Assembly (NCBI GenBank): GCA_037349105.1
Contig: JAYJMM010000109.1
Span: 1,315,001-1,379,000 of the forward strand
Direction: 5' to 3'
Length of the DNA stretch: 64,000 nucleotides
Source: Limnomonas spitsbergensis
Lineage: Eukaryota > Chlorophyta > Chlorophyceae > Chlamydomonadales
Shown piece by piece: positions 1-11,755 of the stretch. The stretch's first letter is position 1. Each line of letters starts with the position of its first letter. The notes below the pieces were generated by a model that was not told the DNA's origin, made no database searches, and saw only the letters and a list, made by a program, of their open reading frames with translations. The position numbers and the translations under genes are program-made.

Positions 1-1361
1 GCGCAGCCTTCTCCAGCTTGCCGGCCGGAGCATATGTCCCATGAAGAGTCGTTCTTATTCAGCATATACAAGAGTTATGTTGGAACTCGGCCCGTGCATA
101 TCAGATTGTAACAAATTAGTGACAGCTACCGGTAGTTTCAGCAACACAGGGTTCTCAGCAGTAGCCCAGACAGTGCGTCATTGGGTGGAGGCTTGCTGCC
201 CCTGATCTCTACCGGTAGTAATGGTATTTTTATATGGTTTTTTTATGTGCATGACACTGATGCTACTTAGCTCAAAGCAGTGCAAGTCTGCTGCAACAAG
301 AAATGCGGTACGGTATGTGGGTTTATTTAAAAACTGTGCCTTTGGCGCAGTCCCAAATTTGTATTTTAATTTGTAAAATAGAGCTTCTAGCGCGACGAGA
401 GCTCGTTTGCCCCGAAAAACGTGTGACTTGCGCATGGCGGTGCAACGTGGCAACGAACATCAGGGGACCCTGACGAACATGATTTCTTGATTGCGCAGTG
501 CTGACATGAACTTTGTAATGAATGCCGGAATCGGATTATGGAGGACACAGGGGCGTCATTGTACTGCGAGGCGTTGCCGCTCGCTTCATTGGCTCTCCAC
601 TACTCTCATTTCAATGGGCTCGCAACTTCGAGCCCCTCTACGCTTACTCTACGGTCCTACGCAGCGCCGTCCGCGCACCCGCAATCCAGTGCATGCATAC
701 ATATTCTGCATACTCAAACTGTGCGTCCTGCCATACCCCGCGCCTTGACGTGACATGTGACGCATTTAGCTCAGATTGTGCAGCATGAGTATACACCGTT
801 CAGCGTGCAGGTGTTGCTGAGCATTTGTCTGGTTTGCAGCATGCTGGCCACAGCCATGTCGCTGACGCGGCATATCCATATTGCAGCTTACGCCGTGCTG
901 TCCACAGTAGAACAGCGGTATGCAGCCTACACAGTCACCCCGCTGACTCGACAGATCTCTACAGCCGAGCGGCCGAATGTTCCCCTACTGGCGACCCTCC
1001 CAAAGAAGAGAGGCGTTCGACGTGGTTCATTCATCATCCTGCGAGTCTTGCAGAGCGCTTGGAGGCATGAGCAGGCAGAGGGCGACGCTCGCAACTGCGT
1101 CAAGGCGTTCTTTGAGGGTCCAGGCTTTTTTGCGCGGGCGGATGTGAAGGACTGGCTATTCCGAGGTCAGTGCACCATGAAAGTAGCGACGCCGCTCGCG
1201 GGATTTTCCTTGCCAACCTGCTGGGTAACCTCATGGGCATGTTCCACTTTGGCTTACTGTTTCTTTCTTTCCTGCTTGATCTGCCTGGACCCCTTTGATC
1301 AGTCCTTTGGGGCTTGCGTCAACCATGTAGCAACAAAAGAACATCGCACCTAACCAGTTGC

Positions 1362-1522
1362 ATGGAGATGGACATTTGCATGATGAAGATGGATACATGC
1401 ATTACAAAGATGGACATTTGCATGTAGATGGACATTTGCATGATGATGGATATGTTCTTCACAAATATGGACAGTTGCATGGAGATGGACAGTTGCATCA
1501 TGGAGACGGGCAGTTGCTTGCT
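1362..1522. repeat. Short tandem repeat, GGACATTTGCATGATG-like units
   Basis: Degenerate units of roughly 16-20 bp built on GATGGACATTTGCATG are repeated about eight times. Antisense open frames through them (1319-1585) are repeat artefacts rich in M/S/I or H. Confidence 0.7.
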
Positions 1523-1529
1523 CATTAGC

Positions 1530-1720
1530 ATGCAAGTTGCGTGCATGGCCCTTTGAAAGGAGCAGTCCGGCTCACTTTCATGCAAGTTATGTGCATGGCC
1601 CTTTGAAAGGAGCAGTCCGGCTCACTTTCATGCATGTTGCATGCATGGCCCTAAGAAAGGAGCAGTCCGGCTCACTTTCATGCAAGGTGCGTGTATGGCA
1701 ACTTGCATGAAAGGAGCAGT
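1530..1720. repeat. 50-bp tandem repeat, about 4 copies
   Basis: The unit contains GCATGGCCCTTTGAAAGG followed by AGCAGTCCGGCTCACTTTCA. Copies start at 1541, 1591 and 1641, giving an exact 50-bp period. A fourth, diverged copy runs to about 1720. Confidence 0.85.
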
Positions 1721-2287
1721 CTTCCCCTTTTTTGTGCGTGGGCTTAGCTGAACCCTGAGAGCTGGTTGTAAGAGACAGGAAGACTCAAACGTTTAGTTCT
1801 GAAACCTAAAGATTGTTGCCCCACAGGTAAAGCTGTTGACCCAGGTTTTCCCCTGATAGCTGCATGCAGTACAATGTTGTTGCATCATAAATGAGAACAG
1901 GACAGCAAGGCTGTTGCATCAGACATGCTGGCCTCATGGCCTGCCATGTCCCTTCCCCCCATTGTCTGATTGAGGGTTGTTGGACTCGAATACTGCGACC
2001 GTCTCTACCTTCCAATATGTGATAGGAGGTACATGACTGCAATACCATGTCCATATGCTCTATAGCCATAGGGCTTGCTCCTGTACTCTTCAAGATTTTA
2101 AGCCCAAATGGTAGCCCACCTTGTGCTACCGCCGAACAGGTGGCTTCCTTCATCCACGCCCCATGGTGTATTTATTATAAGCGTACACCTACTAGCCCAC
2201 CTTCATGTGCAGCCCACTACGCGCTTTTCATATGTTTTCAACCGCACCCTTCCACCAGCATCTACGCTGCTACCTACCCACTGTTAA

Positions 2288-2590
2288 CCCTTCACCCTCA
2301 AAAGCCCTTAAGCCCTCAAGCCCTCAAGCCCTTAAGCCCTCAAGCCCTCAAGCCCTTAAGCCCTCAAGCCCTCAAGCCCTCAAGCCCTTAAGCTTAAAAC
2401 CCTAAAGCCCTTAAGCCCTTAAGCCCTCTAGCCCTTAAGCCCTTGAGCCCTTAAGCCCTTAAGCCCTCAAGCCCTTACACCCTTAAGCCCTCAAGCCCTT
2501 AAACCCTCAAGCCCTCGAACCCTTAAATCCTTAAGCCCTCAAGCCCTTAAACTCTTAAGCCCTCAAGCCCTCAAGCCCTCTGACGTACAC
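2288..2590. repeat. AAGCCCTC/AAGCCCTTA satellite
   Basis: About 35 copies of 7-9 bp units of the form AAGCCCTC, AAGCCCTT and AACCCTTA. It looks like a degenerate interstitial telomere-like tract but is not the canonical algal CCCTAAAA repeat. It lies just upstream of the first exon of the exonuclease gene. Confidence 0.8.
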
Positions 2591-2783
2591 ACGGTTGCCA
2601 ATCACGCAGCCGAAGTCTCTACCTTCCTGCATCAAATATCATGCTCTGTTGGACTGTAAAAACTTCACAAAACTTATACCTACCTACCTAAGGCCTGACC
2701 CCCAACCCTTCAGCCACTTCACATGATCCCTCCAGGACCTCCCTGTTCAACTCCCAAGCCCTGAAACTCGTCTTTGCTCCTCC

Positions 2784-5700
2784 ATGTACAAACACCCTTC
2801 AGGCACATACAGACATGATCAGGCAGACAAGCATGCACTGCTGCTGGATGCCGCCACGCTCCCCTCCCTGAAGCAAGACCTGCAGCAGCAGCTGGCGAGG
2901 CTTCGGAGCTCGAGGGAGTTGGGGCGCACGTCGGAGCAGGGCAAGCAGGCGCCTAGACGCTCCGCAGCGGATGGTGAGGCCAGGTAGGATCAGGCAGTGG
3001 TAGGGTACTTTCAAAAACAAAATGGAAAACACACAATTTTGAAGTGTAGGCCAAGGAACAAAAGCTACTGCATGCCCTGCTTGTGTGTGTGGCGATGTGA
3101 GGGTTGATGAGACAGTGCTGCATGTGTTGAGGCAGCGACCGTGCCGTTCCTATCATAACAAGAAAATGTGAGGCGATGATAAGAACCGTGACTCTAGCGC
3201 AACTAAACATGATTTTGGTTATTATTTTGTAAAATCGGCAGGCAGCCACAGCTACAGCAGGTTCAACACTTCTTTCGCTAGGGGAAGGGCTAAAGCAACT
3301 GATGAGCTGATGCAAATTCCACCGGTAGGTACTTCGCCAGCTTTGAGTGAGTGATCAGCGCCAAGGGGCCTTTCACTTAGGGGTAGGACGAGTTCCCCGA
3401 CAACTGCAGTCGACCCTTGGGATGGAGTCTTTCCCTGCGAAAGGTTTAGCTGGCGTCCAGGACTTCAGCTTTTTATTACGGAGGGAGATTTAACTTTTTT
3501 TCTGTCGAACTGTTCTGGGTGGAAAGGTTCTGTCCCGGCCGAAACCCCTTGTTTGGGGGGACTCGTCCGACCCCCTAGGTGACAGGCCCCTTCCTGCGCC
3601 CTCAACCTGAACTCACTTGCCACCCCTTAGGTGCCGAGGCGAATCCCCAGCTCTCGGGTTGCAGTCAGGACGGCAGCACACTGCCTGAATTGGATCAGCT
3701 GGCAGTTCCCCCCAAAGCACTGGTCGCTGAAGGCAGCAATGTGTTTGAAGATATACAATCCGCGGACATGTCAGGTACGTGGGTGTTCTTTGTTATGGTT
3801 GTTCATTGTGTACGCTTCAACGTGAGCCGGTCTGGTTGTGTTATGTCCTGATGCAGGCAGGCTCGTTTGTCGCTGATGTGGATTTCTGAAACTCGAGTTT
3901 ATTAATGTGGTCCAGTGCTGGACGTGTCAAAAGGGTTGTGCAGGGAGTGGCTTATACCTAGATCCGGATGGATACGCATCTAGATCCAGATGGTAAAACA
4001 TATCTAGATCCCGATGGATACACATATAGATCCAGATGGCGGCACATATCTTGATCCAGATGGATACACATCTAGATCCAGAAGGTGGCACATATGACAC
4101 ATCTAGATCCGGATGATAGCATGGATCAAGGTTCGAATGGGGACAGCCCTTGATTTTGATGTTGGTGTATTTGCGGCACGGATCTGTGGCACATCTCCTT
4201 GCACCCTGAGAGCTCGCACCTATTCCGCTAGGTTCACCTATTCCTTGATTTCCTCAGTCCAGCCATTTCCCCATCTCCTCTTAACACTTATCCAGTTACC
4301 CCCCCCCCCAACCTCTGTCTCACAAATGCACAAAACGGAAAAAATACGTTTGCCATATGTTCGTGACCGTTGATCATCCAGAAGTCTACCTCGACCCCTG
4401 TCCCAGGGCACGCTTCAGCCAAGTCAGGAAGCTCACGGACCCCCGACCTGCCTTGTCCCGCCCCACCCCACTCTCCCAGGATCATTGATGTGTTTTTTCA
4501 AATGCTTCTAAGGATGCTGTTGACGGTATCATACTGTTGACGGTACCTCATTGCTGACCATACCGTACTGCTGACCATACTATACTTTTGACCATACCGT
4601 ACAGCTGACCGGACAAAACCGGACTGTTAACAATGCCGTACCATTGACAAGTTCATGCTCGCGTCCTGAAACCCTCCAAACAACTGCTGCTGTCAAAAAA
4701 ATGTAAAAAGGGGTGTGCGAACCCTATCCGGTTCTATAACACTGCATTTGCTTCCTCTCCTGCTGCCACTGCTGTTGCTGCAACTGTTACTGATGCCACT
4801 TCTGTAACTGCTCCTCCTGCTTCTGATGCCTCTGATGCTGTTGCTGCCGCCACCTCTGTATCTGCTGTTGTTACTGCCTTTGCTTCCTCTTATTCTGTTA
4901 CTCCTATCGCTGCTACTGCCACTGCTATTGTTTCTGCCTTTGTTTGTGCCTCAACTGCTGCTACCACTACAGCTGCTGCTGCTGCCACTGCTGCTGCTGA
5001 TGCTCAGACCCAGCAGTTCAGAGCCTTGCAATCATCGAGGGCGACTTCAAACCTAATAAGGAAGCGGAGCGGCAGCTCGTCATTGGCCGCGAAATGGTTG
5101 CAGCACGCTCGGCAGTACAGGTGGGACGGGGGGATGTTCACGCACTACGGTCGAAACAGAAATGCATTTTTTCCTGCAAACAGGCTGGCAGGCAATATGG
5201 TCATATGGATGCTGCTAGTTTTTTGTGAACAGGCAGGCAGTAAACAGGCAGGCAATATGGATGTTGCTAGTATGAACATACCAGGGCTATCTTGCCTGTT
5301 ACGATCCTTCCAGTTATGAACTAAGTATGGGTTTAAGGAATATGAACCCTGGTATGAAGTAATCCATGGACTTTGCCTTTCAGGAGGGGCGGGCCCCAAG
5401 GACTTCAGCGTCGGCCTCGACCAGAGGTAAGTGGAAGGGAGCTTCATATATAGATGAACTGGCATGGCTGATTTTGTGTTCGGATCAAAAACGAAGTGTG
5501 TGGAATGTCCCCATATCAAGCCATGAGCCCACGACACATCAGGCCAGCTATCAGGCTATCAGGCCAGCTATCATGCTATCATGCCAGCTATCATGCCAGC
5601 TATCAGGCTATCAGGCCAGCTATCAGGCTATCAGGCCAGCTATCAGGCTATCAGGCCAGCTATCAGGCCAGCTATCAGGCTATCAGGCCAGTTATCAGGC

Positions 5701-8700
5701 TATCAGGCCAGCTATCAGGCTATCATGCCAGCTATCATGCCAGCTATCATGCCAGCTATCAGGCTATCAGGCCAACTATCAGGCTATCAGGCCAGCAGGC
5801 CCGCTATCAGGCCAGCTATCAGGCTATCTGGCCAGCAGGCCCGCCATCATGTCATCAATCCTCGGCCCATGAGGCCATGGACTATGATGAGTGACAAATG
5901 CTCTCTTGTGGGCCTCAGTCGTCTCTCTGATCCTTGCACACAAAAGGGGGGGAAGTAATCGGGCCCCCCTGGCTTGCAGAACCTGTCTGGAAACCCTTAA
6001 CCCCTGGCTTGCAGAACCTGCCTGGAAACCCTAAACCCCTGGCTTGCAGTATCTGCCTGGAAACCCTAAACCCCTGGCTTGCAGTATCTGCCTGGAAACC
6101 CTTAACCCCAGGCTTGCAGTACCTGCCTGGAAACCTTAAACCCCTGGCTTGCAGTACTTGCTTGGAAACCCTTAACCCCTGGCTTGCAGTACCTGCTTGG
6201 AAACCCTTAACCCCTGGCTTGCAGTATCTGCCTGGAAACCCTTAACCCCTGGCTTGCAGTACCTGCCTGGAAACCCTAAACCCCTGGCTTGCAGTACTTG
6301 CTTGGAAACCCTAAACCCCTGACTTGCAGTACTTGCTTGGAAACCCTTAACCCCTGGCTTGCAGTACTTGCTTGGAAACCCTAAACCCCTGGCTTGCAGT
6401 ACCTGCCTGGAAACCCTAAACCCCTGGCTTGCAGTACCTGCCTGGAAACCCTAAACCCCTGGCTTGCAGTACGTGCCTGGAAACCCTAAACCCCTGGCTT
6501 GCAGTACCTGCCTGGAAACCCTAAACCCCTGGCTTGCAGTACCTGCCTGGAAACCCTAAACCCCTGGCTTGCAGTACCTGCCTGGAAACCCTAGACCCCT
6601 GGCTTGCAGTACCTGCCTGGAAACCTGAGGCCAGGAGCCAAGCTAGCGCCTGGCGGAGGACTGGTAGTGCTCCCACCGGCCTATCACCAAAATCATGCAA
6701 ACATTATTTTGGGCATCGCCTGTGTTTCTTTTCACGTGATTCAGCTACCTGTCAGCTACACTCCGGCCTGCGGCCGGAGGCCCCAGATCTGGCTAGGTAT
6801 GCTCTTTGGGCCAACGGCCGTAGGCCGCCAAGGTTTGGTCCCGAACTACGATCAGGCCTTAAATGACTGCTGTGCGGCCCACTAATAATAGCTCCGTAGC
6901 CAAAGACGAAATATTGTGCAGCGCTGGCCCTCCACACTGCCACACTATGAGCAGACATTTTCAAACTAGGGAACACCCAATTTGTATCTCGGGGGTTGAG
7001 CCCTTTGGGCATAAGACTAGTGCACAAGATGAGCAGAGGTGATGAACATACTTGTGATATGTACTGCCAGTACCGCAGCTGTATCCTAGCTGTACTTGTA
7101 GCTTGTACCGCAGCTGCATCTGGGCTGTATGTACTGCCTGCACCGCAGCTTCAAACCAAAACATTGACGGCGGCGAGGCAGGCTGCGTGCCTGCTCTTGC
7201 GGCATTGCGTGCCGTGTTGGTTTGTGTGGACCTGGAGTGGTATGAACGGGACCAGCAGCGGCTGCTGGAGATTGGGTGGAGCTGCTGGGACTCAGTCAGC
7301 GGCAGCATTGTGTCAAAGTGAGAGGGGGGGAGGGGCAGACTGAAGGGTTAACGGTTATGTTTGTGTACGGCAGACTGATGTTTTTCATTTCTTGTGAGGC
7401 AGGCTGAGGGGTTGTGAGGGGCTGAGCCGCTGAGGGGTTGTGAGGGTGACATCTTGTTGCATATCTTGCTTCCGATTACACACCTGGTTGAGGGGCTCTG
7501 GCAGGGCATGGGTACAGGGGAGGAAATAGTCAAATCTAAATGGGAAGACATAGCTCAGTTTACAAATGTTACAAATACAAAGCATGAGATTGTCTTGGAA
7601 GGTAGCTGCAGAGAGGGAGTAGGTGGGCTTTGAGTGCTGAAGGGCTTTGCATGGAGGCGTGGTTGTGACGATGAGGGATTGAGGTTGAGAGGGTATAGCT
7701 GCATCTGGGGTGTAAGGCAATCTGCCCAAATGTAAGGCATTGGATCATGCATGCATATCCTCTTTAGATGCTGAGCTGGCACATTTGAGGACCTGCACAA
7801 ACCAACACAATGTGCTAAGGCTGATCTCTGGAACCAAAAGCTTGAGTAGCAAATCCTGTCCCTGGTTGAGTAATTGCCGACCTGATTCAGGCATTGGATT
7901 GTTCAAGAGCATCTGAACGTCAGGAACGGAAGATATGTCCCCGACCACCGGAACGACTTCAACTTTGGAAGATCAGTCACCGGGACAAAACTAGAGGGTG
8001 CACGGGTGAGGTTTCGCCGGGCAGAAGGTTGTGGTAACAGCGGACGGCCTTGTTAGATATGTGCCCTGTCCATGCGCCCTGCCTGTCCATGCGCCCTGTC
8101 CATGCCCCCTGTCCATGCGCCCTACCTGTCCATGCGCCCTACCTGTCCATGCGCCCTGTCCATGCCCCCTGTCCATGCGCCCTACCTGTCCATGCGCCCT
8201 ACCTGTTCATGCGCCCTGTCCATGCCCCCTGTCCATGCGCCCTGTCCATGCCCCCTGTCCATGTCCCCTGTCCATGCCCCCTGTCCATGCTCCCTGCCCA
8301 TGCGCCCTGTCCATGCCCCCTGTCCATGCCCCCTGTCCATGCCCCCTGTCCATGCGCCCTGTCGATGCCCTCTGTCCATGCCCCCTGTCCATGCCCCCTG
8401 TCCATGCGCCCTGTCCATGCCCCCTGTCCATGCCCCCTGTCCATGAGCCCTGTCCATGCCCCCTGTCCATGTGCCCTGTCCATGCCCCCTGTCCATGCGC
8501 CCTGTCCATGCCCCCTGTCTATGCCCCCTGTCCATGCGCCCTGTCCATGCCCTCTGTCCATGCGCCCTGCCTGTCCATGCCCCCTGTCCATGAGCCCTGT
8601 CCATGCGTTTGGAACCATTGGACTGTCTCAACATCTGGATGAACAGAAGCACCTTCATGCAAGACAACAAGAACAACTAGATTAAAGATCTGACAGCGTG

Positions 8701-11145
8701 AGATGAAAGAAAGGAAGCTATTCCCTGCAGCGGCATGAGGGTCAAGGAAACAGTGCAGCGTGACCTAGGCCACGCTTACCATCGTACATGTACTGGTCGC
8801 ACATGTAGTGGTCGCACATGTAGTGGTCGCACATCTAGTAGCCACTAGACCAAAGGACCAGCTGATGAATGAGAGGCACTGAGGTGCGACCACTACACCA
8901 CATGCCGCCTTTTGGCGTCCCGAAGACCGTGAATAAAATTAGAGGGAGGGAGAGGGCTCTTGATAATCGATCTGGAGCCCCCCCTAAGTCAAAACAGCAC
9001 TACAAATGTCCCTCACTGCTATGGTAATGGTGCAGATGTTGCTTCGGCCCCGAGCTGTGCTGCTCCCTTAACCCGCGCGCCCCCGGGGGGGCTAGTTTTC
9101 TGTCTTACTTCTATCCCTCCCTGCCCCCGTTCAAATTGAGAATAACCGGTATAGAATAGGGGCGCCAGGACAAGATGTAAATATGTCCTCCCTGCCAATC
9201 TCTTGCCCCCTTTCAGGCGCTTCAACTTGACATGGAGCCTTTAACATGGGCCCAGCTGTGGGGGCTGCAGCAGGGTGAGGCTGCCCCCCGCATGGCGCTG
9301 GTCGGTCATGGCATGGCAGGTGACCTCAAGATGCTCAGCGCCATGGGAATCATCATACCAGCAGGTCCGGGACTAGGCTGAGTGGATGCTAGGCTTATGT
9401 CATGGGGTCAGAGTTCAGGGAAGTGGAGGGGCACTGTCATGGACTGTACAACTAAATCCAGTTGCCTGACCTGGGTGAAGAAGACGTACATGACATGCCA
9501 AAGAGTTCTGAATTGGATTCCAAGCAGGCAGAAAGGATTTGAGTTGAATCATGGTCAACAAAATTAGAAAACGTGACCATCAGACCATGTGTGTGTGCCG
9601 AAATGTTTGTACTGTGGATTATTTGGTTAGCCTTCCCTCATAATTAACGTTCTTCGGGGTTGAGAGATCCATAGATATACTAATTGTTGATTGTCGACGC
9701 CAGTTTCCAAGCAGAAATAAAGAGGTTTGGTCGACAATTTGGCCTGAGGGCAGCATTAAAAGAATTGCTTGTCACACCCGAGGGAAGGCAAATCAAATCT
9801 TTGGTAGATGGTTTCCTTTGTCACCCTGCATTGGTAGATTGAAGAGCCAATATATCCCCCCCCCAAAGAGTAAGCAGATATACCTGAATGATTCTCCTGC
9901 CATTTTTATCCGAGTAGTTAACAAGTGGCTACGTCAGCAGGACAACGGCATACAATGTTCCTTGTTGCCATTGGCATTCAGTGCCTCAGCACCAAGTCTT
10001 GTTGTTGTTATTGGCATCAGGTATCCAGGTCCTCCTTGTTGCCGTTTGCATGAAGTACCCCTTGTTGACCTATTGTTGCCATTTGTATCAGGTATTCAGT
10101 TGCTCCTTGTTGCCGTTTGCATCAAGTGCCCCCTGTTCCCCTATTGTTGCCATTTGTATCAGGTATTCAGTCGCTCACTCCTTGTTGCCGTTTGCATGAC
10201 GTGCCCTTTGTTAACATGTTGTTGCCATCTGCATCAGGTATCCAGGTCCCCCTCGTGGCCGTTTGCATCAAGTGCCCCTTGTTCCCCTTTTGTTGATCAG
10301 GCACCGAGATCATTGACACCAACAGCCTGGCCTGTGCTCTGTTGAGATCCAAGGTCCAGAAAAGCCTGAAGACACTGCTGGCCTGGACTGAGGTGCCAAA
10401 CGTGAGCAAGCTGCACAACGGGGGCAACGATGCCAGGTAGGTGTCTCTGTCCATCATGAGGTGTGGGGTCCGAATCTTGCCAAGGTTCATTTCATACCGT
10501 GTTCCAGGTGTTCGTGAGGAAATGTCTGGCGCTTGGTTGAAAGTGCACCACAGAATGTAGTGAGCGGGATATCCTACTTAGGATAGAGCTGCTGTGGGCT
10601 GAGCGATACCTCACGCCTCCTGCTTTGGTGGAGGAGAAGTCTGTCTCTCCTTTCTTTCTTTATCTTTTCACTGTCAAATAACCTGTTGTTGCAGTGTCGA
10701 TGCATCGACGTTTGTTTCTTCATGATCCTATTTTTCACACTGCCACCGTTGAAGGGGAACGTGCTCGCCCGCCGATTTGCCGCAGGTATACCCTGGGGAA
10801 CGTGCTTTGCCGACCTCACCACAACCCCAACCCCAACTTCTGCCGCTCTGCCGCAGGTACACCCTAGAGGTGATGCTGAGGATGTGTGAGGCGGGGTTTG
10901 AACTGCCCGGCGACCACGTGATGACTCAGGCCAACGCCCAAGCACAAGCTCATACCCAACCTCACCCTCACCCCAACCCCAAGCCTTCACCCAAGCCCAT
11001 GGCCCTGACCAAGGCCAAGACCAACTTCAACCCTAAGGTCAATCTGAAGGCCAAGCTCAATCTCAAGCCCATGCCCAAGCCCTTACTCTCAAGGAAGACC
11101 AAGACCCAAGGCCATATCAAAACCAAAACCAAAATTAGATCATGA
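2784..11145 (+). CDS. DEDDh 3'-5' exonuclease-like protein (Gfd2/YDR514C type), 9 exons
   Basis: Exons: 2784-2973, 3631-3774, 5017-5120, 5384-5426, 7149-7317, 7891-8005, 9217-9364, 10301-10436 and 10857-11145. They sum to 1338 nt (445 aa) and every intron phase agrees. Residues 1-160 are low-complexity and polar. The nuclease-fold core follows. It has VDLEW with the DxE pair (D188, E190), then VRNGRYVPDHRNDFNFG (exon 6), GHGMAGDLK (D291), IIDTNSL, and HNGGND (H343, D348). This DEDDh residue order matches the exonuclease-fold domain of fungal Gfd2/YDR514C proteins. That family is thought to act on nucleic acids, but the substrate is unknown. The C-terminal 70 residues are a K/P/N-rich basic tail. 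The start is the weakest point: 2784 is the first in-frame ATG, but an upstream exon is possible. The exon 4 frame and the weak GTCCGG donor at 9365 are also less certain. Introns 1-8 hold minisatellites, a MITE and dispersed repeats. Confidence 0.8.
3363..3592. mobile_element. 230-bp MITE-like element with terminal inverted repeats
   Basis: The left end AAGGGGCCTTTCACTTAGGG and the right end (CCCTAGGTGACAGGCCCCTT read inward) form an imperfect TIR of about 21 bp. A second related copy lies in the opposite orientation at 19267-19507. The interior, including TTTTTTTCTGTCGAAC and CCGAAACCCCTTGTTTG, is shared. It has no coding capacity. It sits in intron 1 of the exonuclease gene, ending 38 bp before exon 2. 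No clear target-site duplication was identified. Confidence 0.7.
3955..4125. repeat. Tandem repeat, CATCTAGATCCAGATGG units
   Basis: About seven imperfect units of roughly 22-30 bp built on ATCTAGATCCAGATGGATAC, in intron 2 of the exonuclease gene. Confidence 0.8.
4510..4640. repeat. Tandem repeat, CTGTTGACGGTACC / CTGACCATACCGTA
   Basis: Six or more diverged units of about 20 bp alternating TTGACGGTA and CTGACCATACCGTA, in intron 2 of the exonuclease gene. Confidence 0.7.
4745..5010. repeat. CTG/CTT/CTC triplet-rich tract before exon 3
   Basis: A pyrimidine-rich imperfect triplet repeat (CTGCTGCCACTGCTGTTG and similar) runs to the intron 2 acceptor at 5016. It acts in effect as an exaggerated polypyrimidine tract. 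The plus-strand frame through it reads as poly-Leu/Pro and is an artefact. Confidence 0.75.
5520..5860. repeat. CAGGCTATCAGGCCAGCTAT minisatellite
   Basis: Alternating CAGGCTAT and CAGGCCAGCTAT blocks (8+12 bp) repeat about 25 times near the 5' end of intron 4 of the exonuclease gene. All three frames stay open, giving spurious IRLSGQLS-type ORFs. Confidence 0.9.
5960..6640. repeat. 35-bp minisatellite with TTGCAG in each unit, about 19 copies
   Basis: The unit CCCCTGGCTTGCAGTACCTG is followed by CCTGGAAACCCTAAA, a period of 35 bp. Every unit carries a pyrimidine-flanked TTGCAG that resembles a 3' splice site. The array sits in intron 4, upstream of the exon 5 acceptor at 7148. Confidence 0.92.
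7030..7148. repeat. Repeated ACCGCAGCT acceptor-like motif
   Basis: The block TACCGCAGCTGTATCCTAGC recurs with variation. ACCGCAG|CT occurs three times, and the last occurrence (7142-7148) is the phase-matched acceptor for exon 5. The upstream two are decoys. Confidence 0.65.
8050..8610. repeat. 13/17-bp minisatellite CATGCGCCCTGTC
   Basis: About 40 units of CATGCGCCCTGTC or CATGCCCCCTGTC (13 bp), with occasional 17-bp CATGCGCCCTACCTGTC variants. They lie in intron 6 of the exonuclease gene, starting 45 bp after the donor. Long overlapping frames on both strands (HAPCPCPLSM; MDRGHGQGAWTG) are repeat artefacts. Confidence 0.92.
8785..8840. repeat. 17-bp tandem repeat, ACATGTAGTGGTCGC
   Basis: Four copies of GGTCGCACATGTAGT with one-base variants, within intron 6 of the exonuclease gene. 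Confidence 0.75.
9031..9115 (+). repeat. Dispersed repeat family C, copy 1
   Basis: The sequence from GCTTCGGCCCCGAGCTGTGC through CCCTTAACCC to GCTAGTTTTCTGTCTTAC matches 27696-27785 in the same orientation, with substitutions. It sits in intron 6 of the exonuclease gene. Confidence 0.7.
9655..9815 (+). repeat. Dispersed repeat family E, copy 1
   Basis: Contains ATTGTCGACGCCAGTTTCC, then CCCGAGGGAAGGCAAATC and AAATCTTTGGTA. Related copies in the same order are at 24555-24705 and 27190-27350. All three lie in introns. Confidence 0.65.
9985..10300. repeat. About 85-bp repeat with GCATCAGGTATCCAGG, 3-4 copies
   Basis: Units combine CCTTGTTGCCGTTTGCATCA, CCCCTTGTTGACC and ATTTGTATCAGGTATTCAG. 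They run up to the exon 8 acceptor at 10300 (TTTTGTTGATCAG). Each unit holds one or more ATCAG|G motifs resembling that acceptor. Confidence 0.8.
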
Positions 11146-11440
11146 TCAAAATTATAATCAAGACGACATCAATGGCATTGATATTAGCAGTTCCAGCATG
11201 AGCATCAACATCCACGACTGCATGATTTCAGGGTTTAGGTTGTAGGGGGTCTACATCAACGCCTGCATGAACTCAGTGAGTGCACCGGCATCTTCATCAG
11301 CAGCCCACCTGGTGTCATCCAGCCAGACAACTATGGCTTTGCGCATAGGCTCCAGCACCAGCGTAAGCATCAACTTCAAGCCATGCATTGGTTTCAACTC
11401 AAGCCACAAAACAGCATCTACACTTGTACACTTAATTACG

Positions 11441-11486
11441 CGCCCGAGCCTTTTTGAGCAGGGCCCGGAGGTGTAACGTCATTGAC
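11441..11486 (+). repeat. Dispersed repeat family A, copy 1
   Basis: Core CGAGCCTTTTTGAGCAGGGC then CCGGAGGTGTAACGTCATTG. Related copies: 28101-28157 (+), 54271-54323 (-), partial 41809-41845 (-) and 29005-29031 (-), and a diverged copy near 12277-12336 (+). Confidence 0.75.
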
Positions 11487-11600
11487 TTGTACACGGCATC
11501 AGCTTCCGCATCAACATCATGCCAACCGAACTATTTGCACCCACGTCATGGTTTCTGCTTGGGTTTATCTTCTGCACTAAAGGGTTTGGCGGTTCATTCC

Positions 11601-11755
11601 CACGCTACTGCTTGGTGGTTGTGTGTTGGTTGCTAGCCCGGAGGGGCACTGATTTTCGCACGCTGTCCTAATGTACGCAGTGCTTGTACCGGTTTACGGG
11701 CACATGTCCCATGTATCCAATGTGTTGCTCTGTTGGACTGTAAAACTTCACATTA
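11601..11755 (+). repeat. Dispersed repeat family B, copy 1
   Basis: Shares GGTTGTGTGTTGGTTGCTAG, GTACCGGTTTACGGGCACAT and TGTTGGACTGTAAAACTTCA with 27809-27975 and 46701-46866. A short fragment is at 2641-2670. It lies 115 bp downstream of a family A copy, so A and B may be parts of one element. Confidence 0.8.

Larger units (their letters stand above)
1..2783. other. 5' flank without a supported gene
   Basis: No gene model could be supported here. A GTG-initiated open frame at 757-1353 (198 codons) has no recognisable domain, and a competing frame near 1190-1290 is hydrophobic. Either could be a decayed transposon fragment. The right half is repeat-rich (1362-1720, 2288-2590). A fragment of dispersed repeat family B, reading towards a short GGACTGTAAAAACTTCAC tail, lies near 2641-2670. 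A 5' exon of the downstream exonuclease gene could be hidden here. Confidence 0.4.

Noticed and set aside
757..1353. 198-codon plus-strand ORF as a gene
   Set aside because: GTG start, no domain, no splice-consistent partners, and another frame in the same stretch looks equally protein-like.
2288..2590. True telomere repeat
   Set aside because: Units are 7-9 bp AAGCCCTC/AAGCCCTTA mixtures, not the TTTTAGGG/TTTAGGG of algae and plants, and genes lie on one side with ordinary sequence on the other.
8050..8685. Long Pro/His/Cys- and Met/Gly-rich ORFs on both strands
   Set aside because: They arise from a 13/17-bp minisatellite inside an intron.
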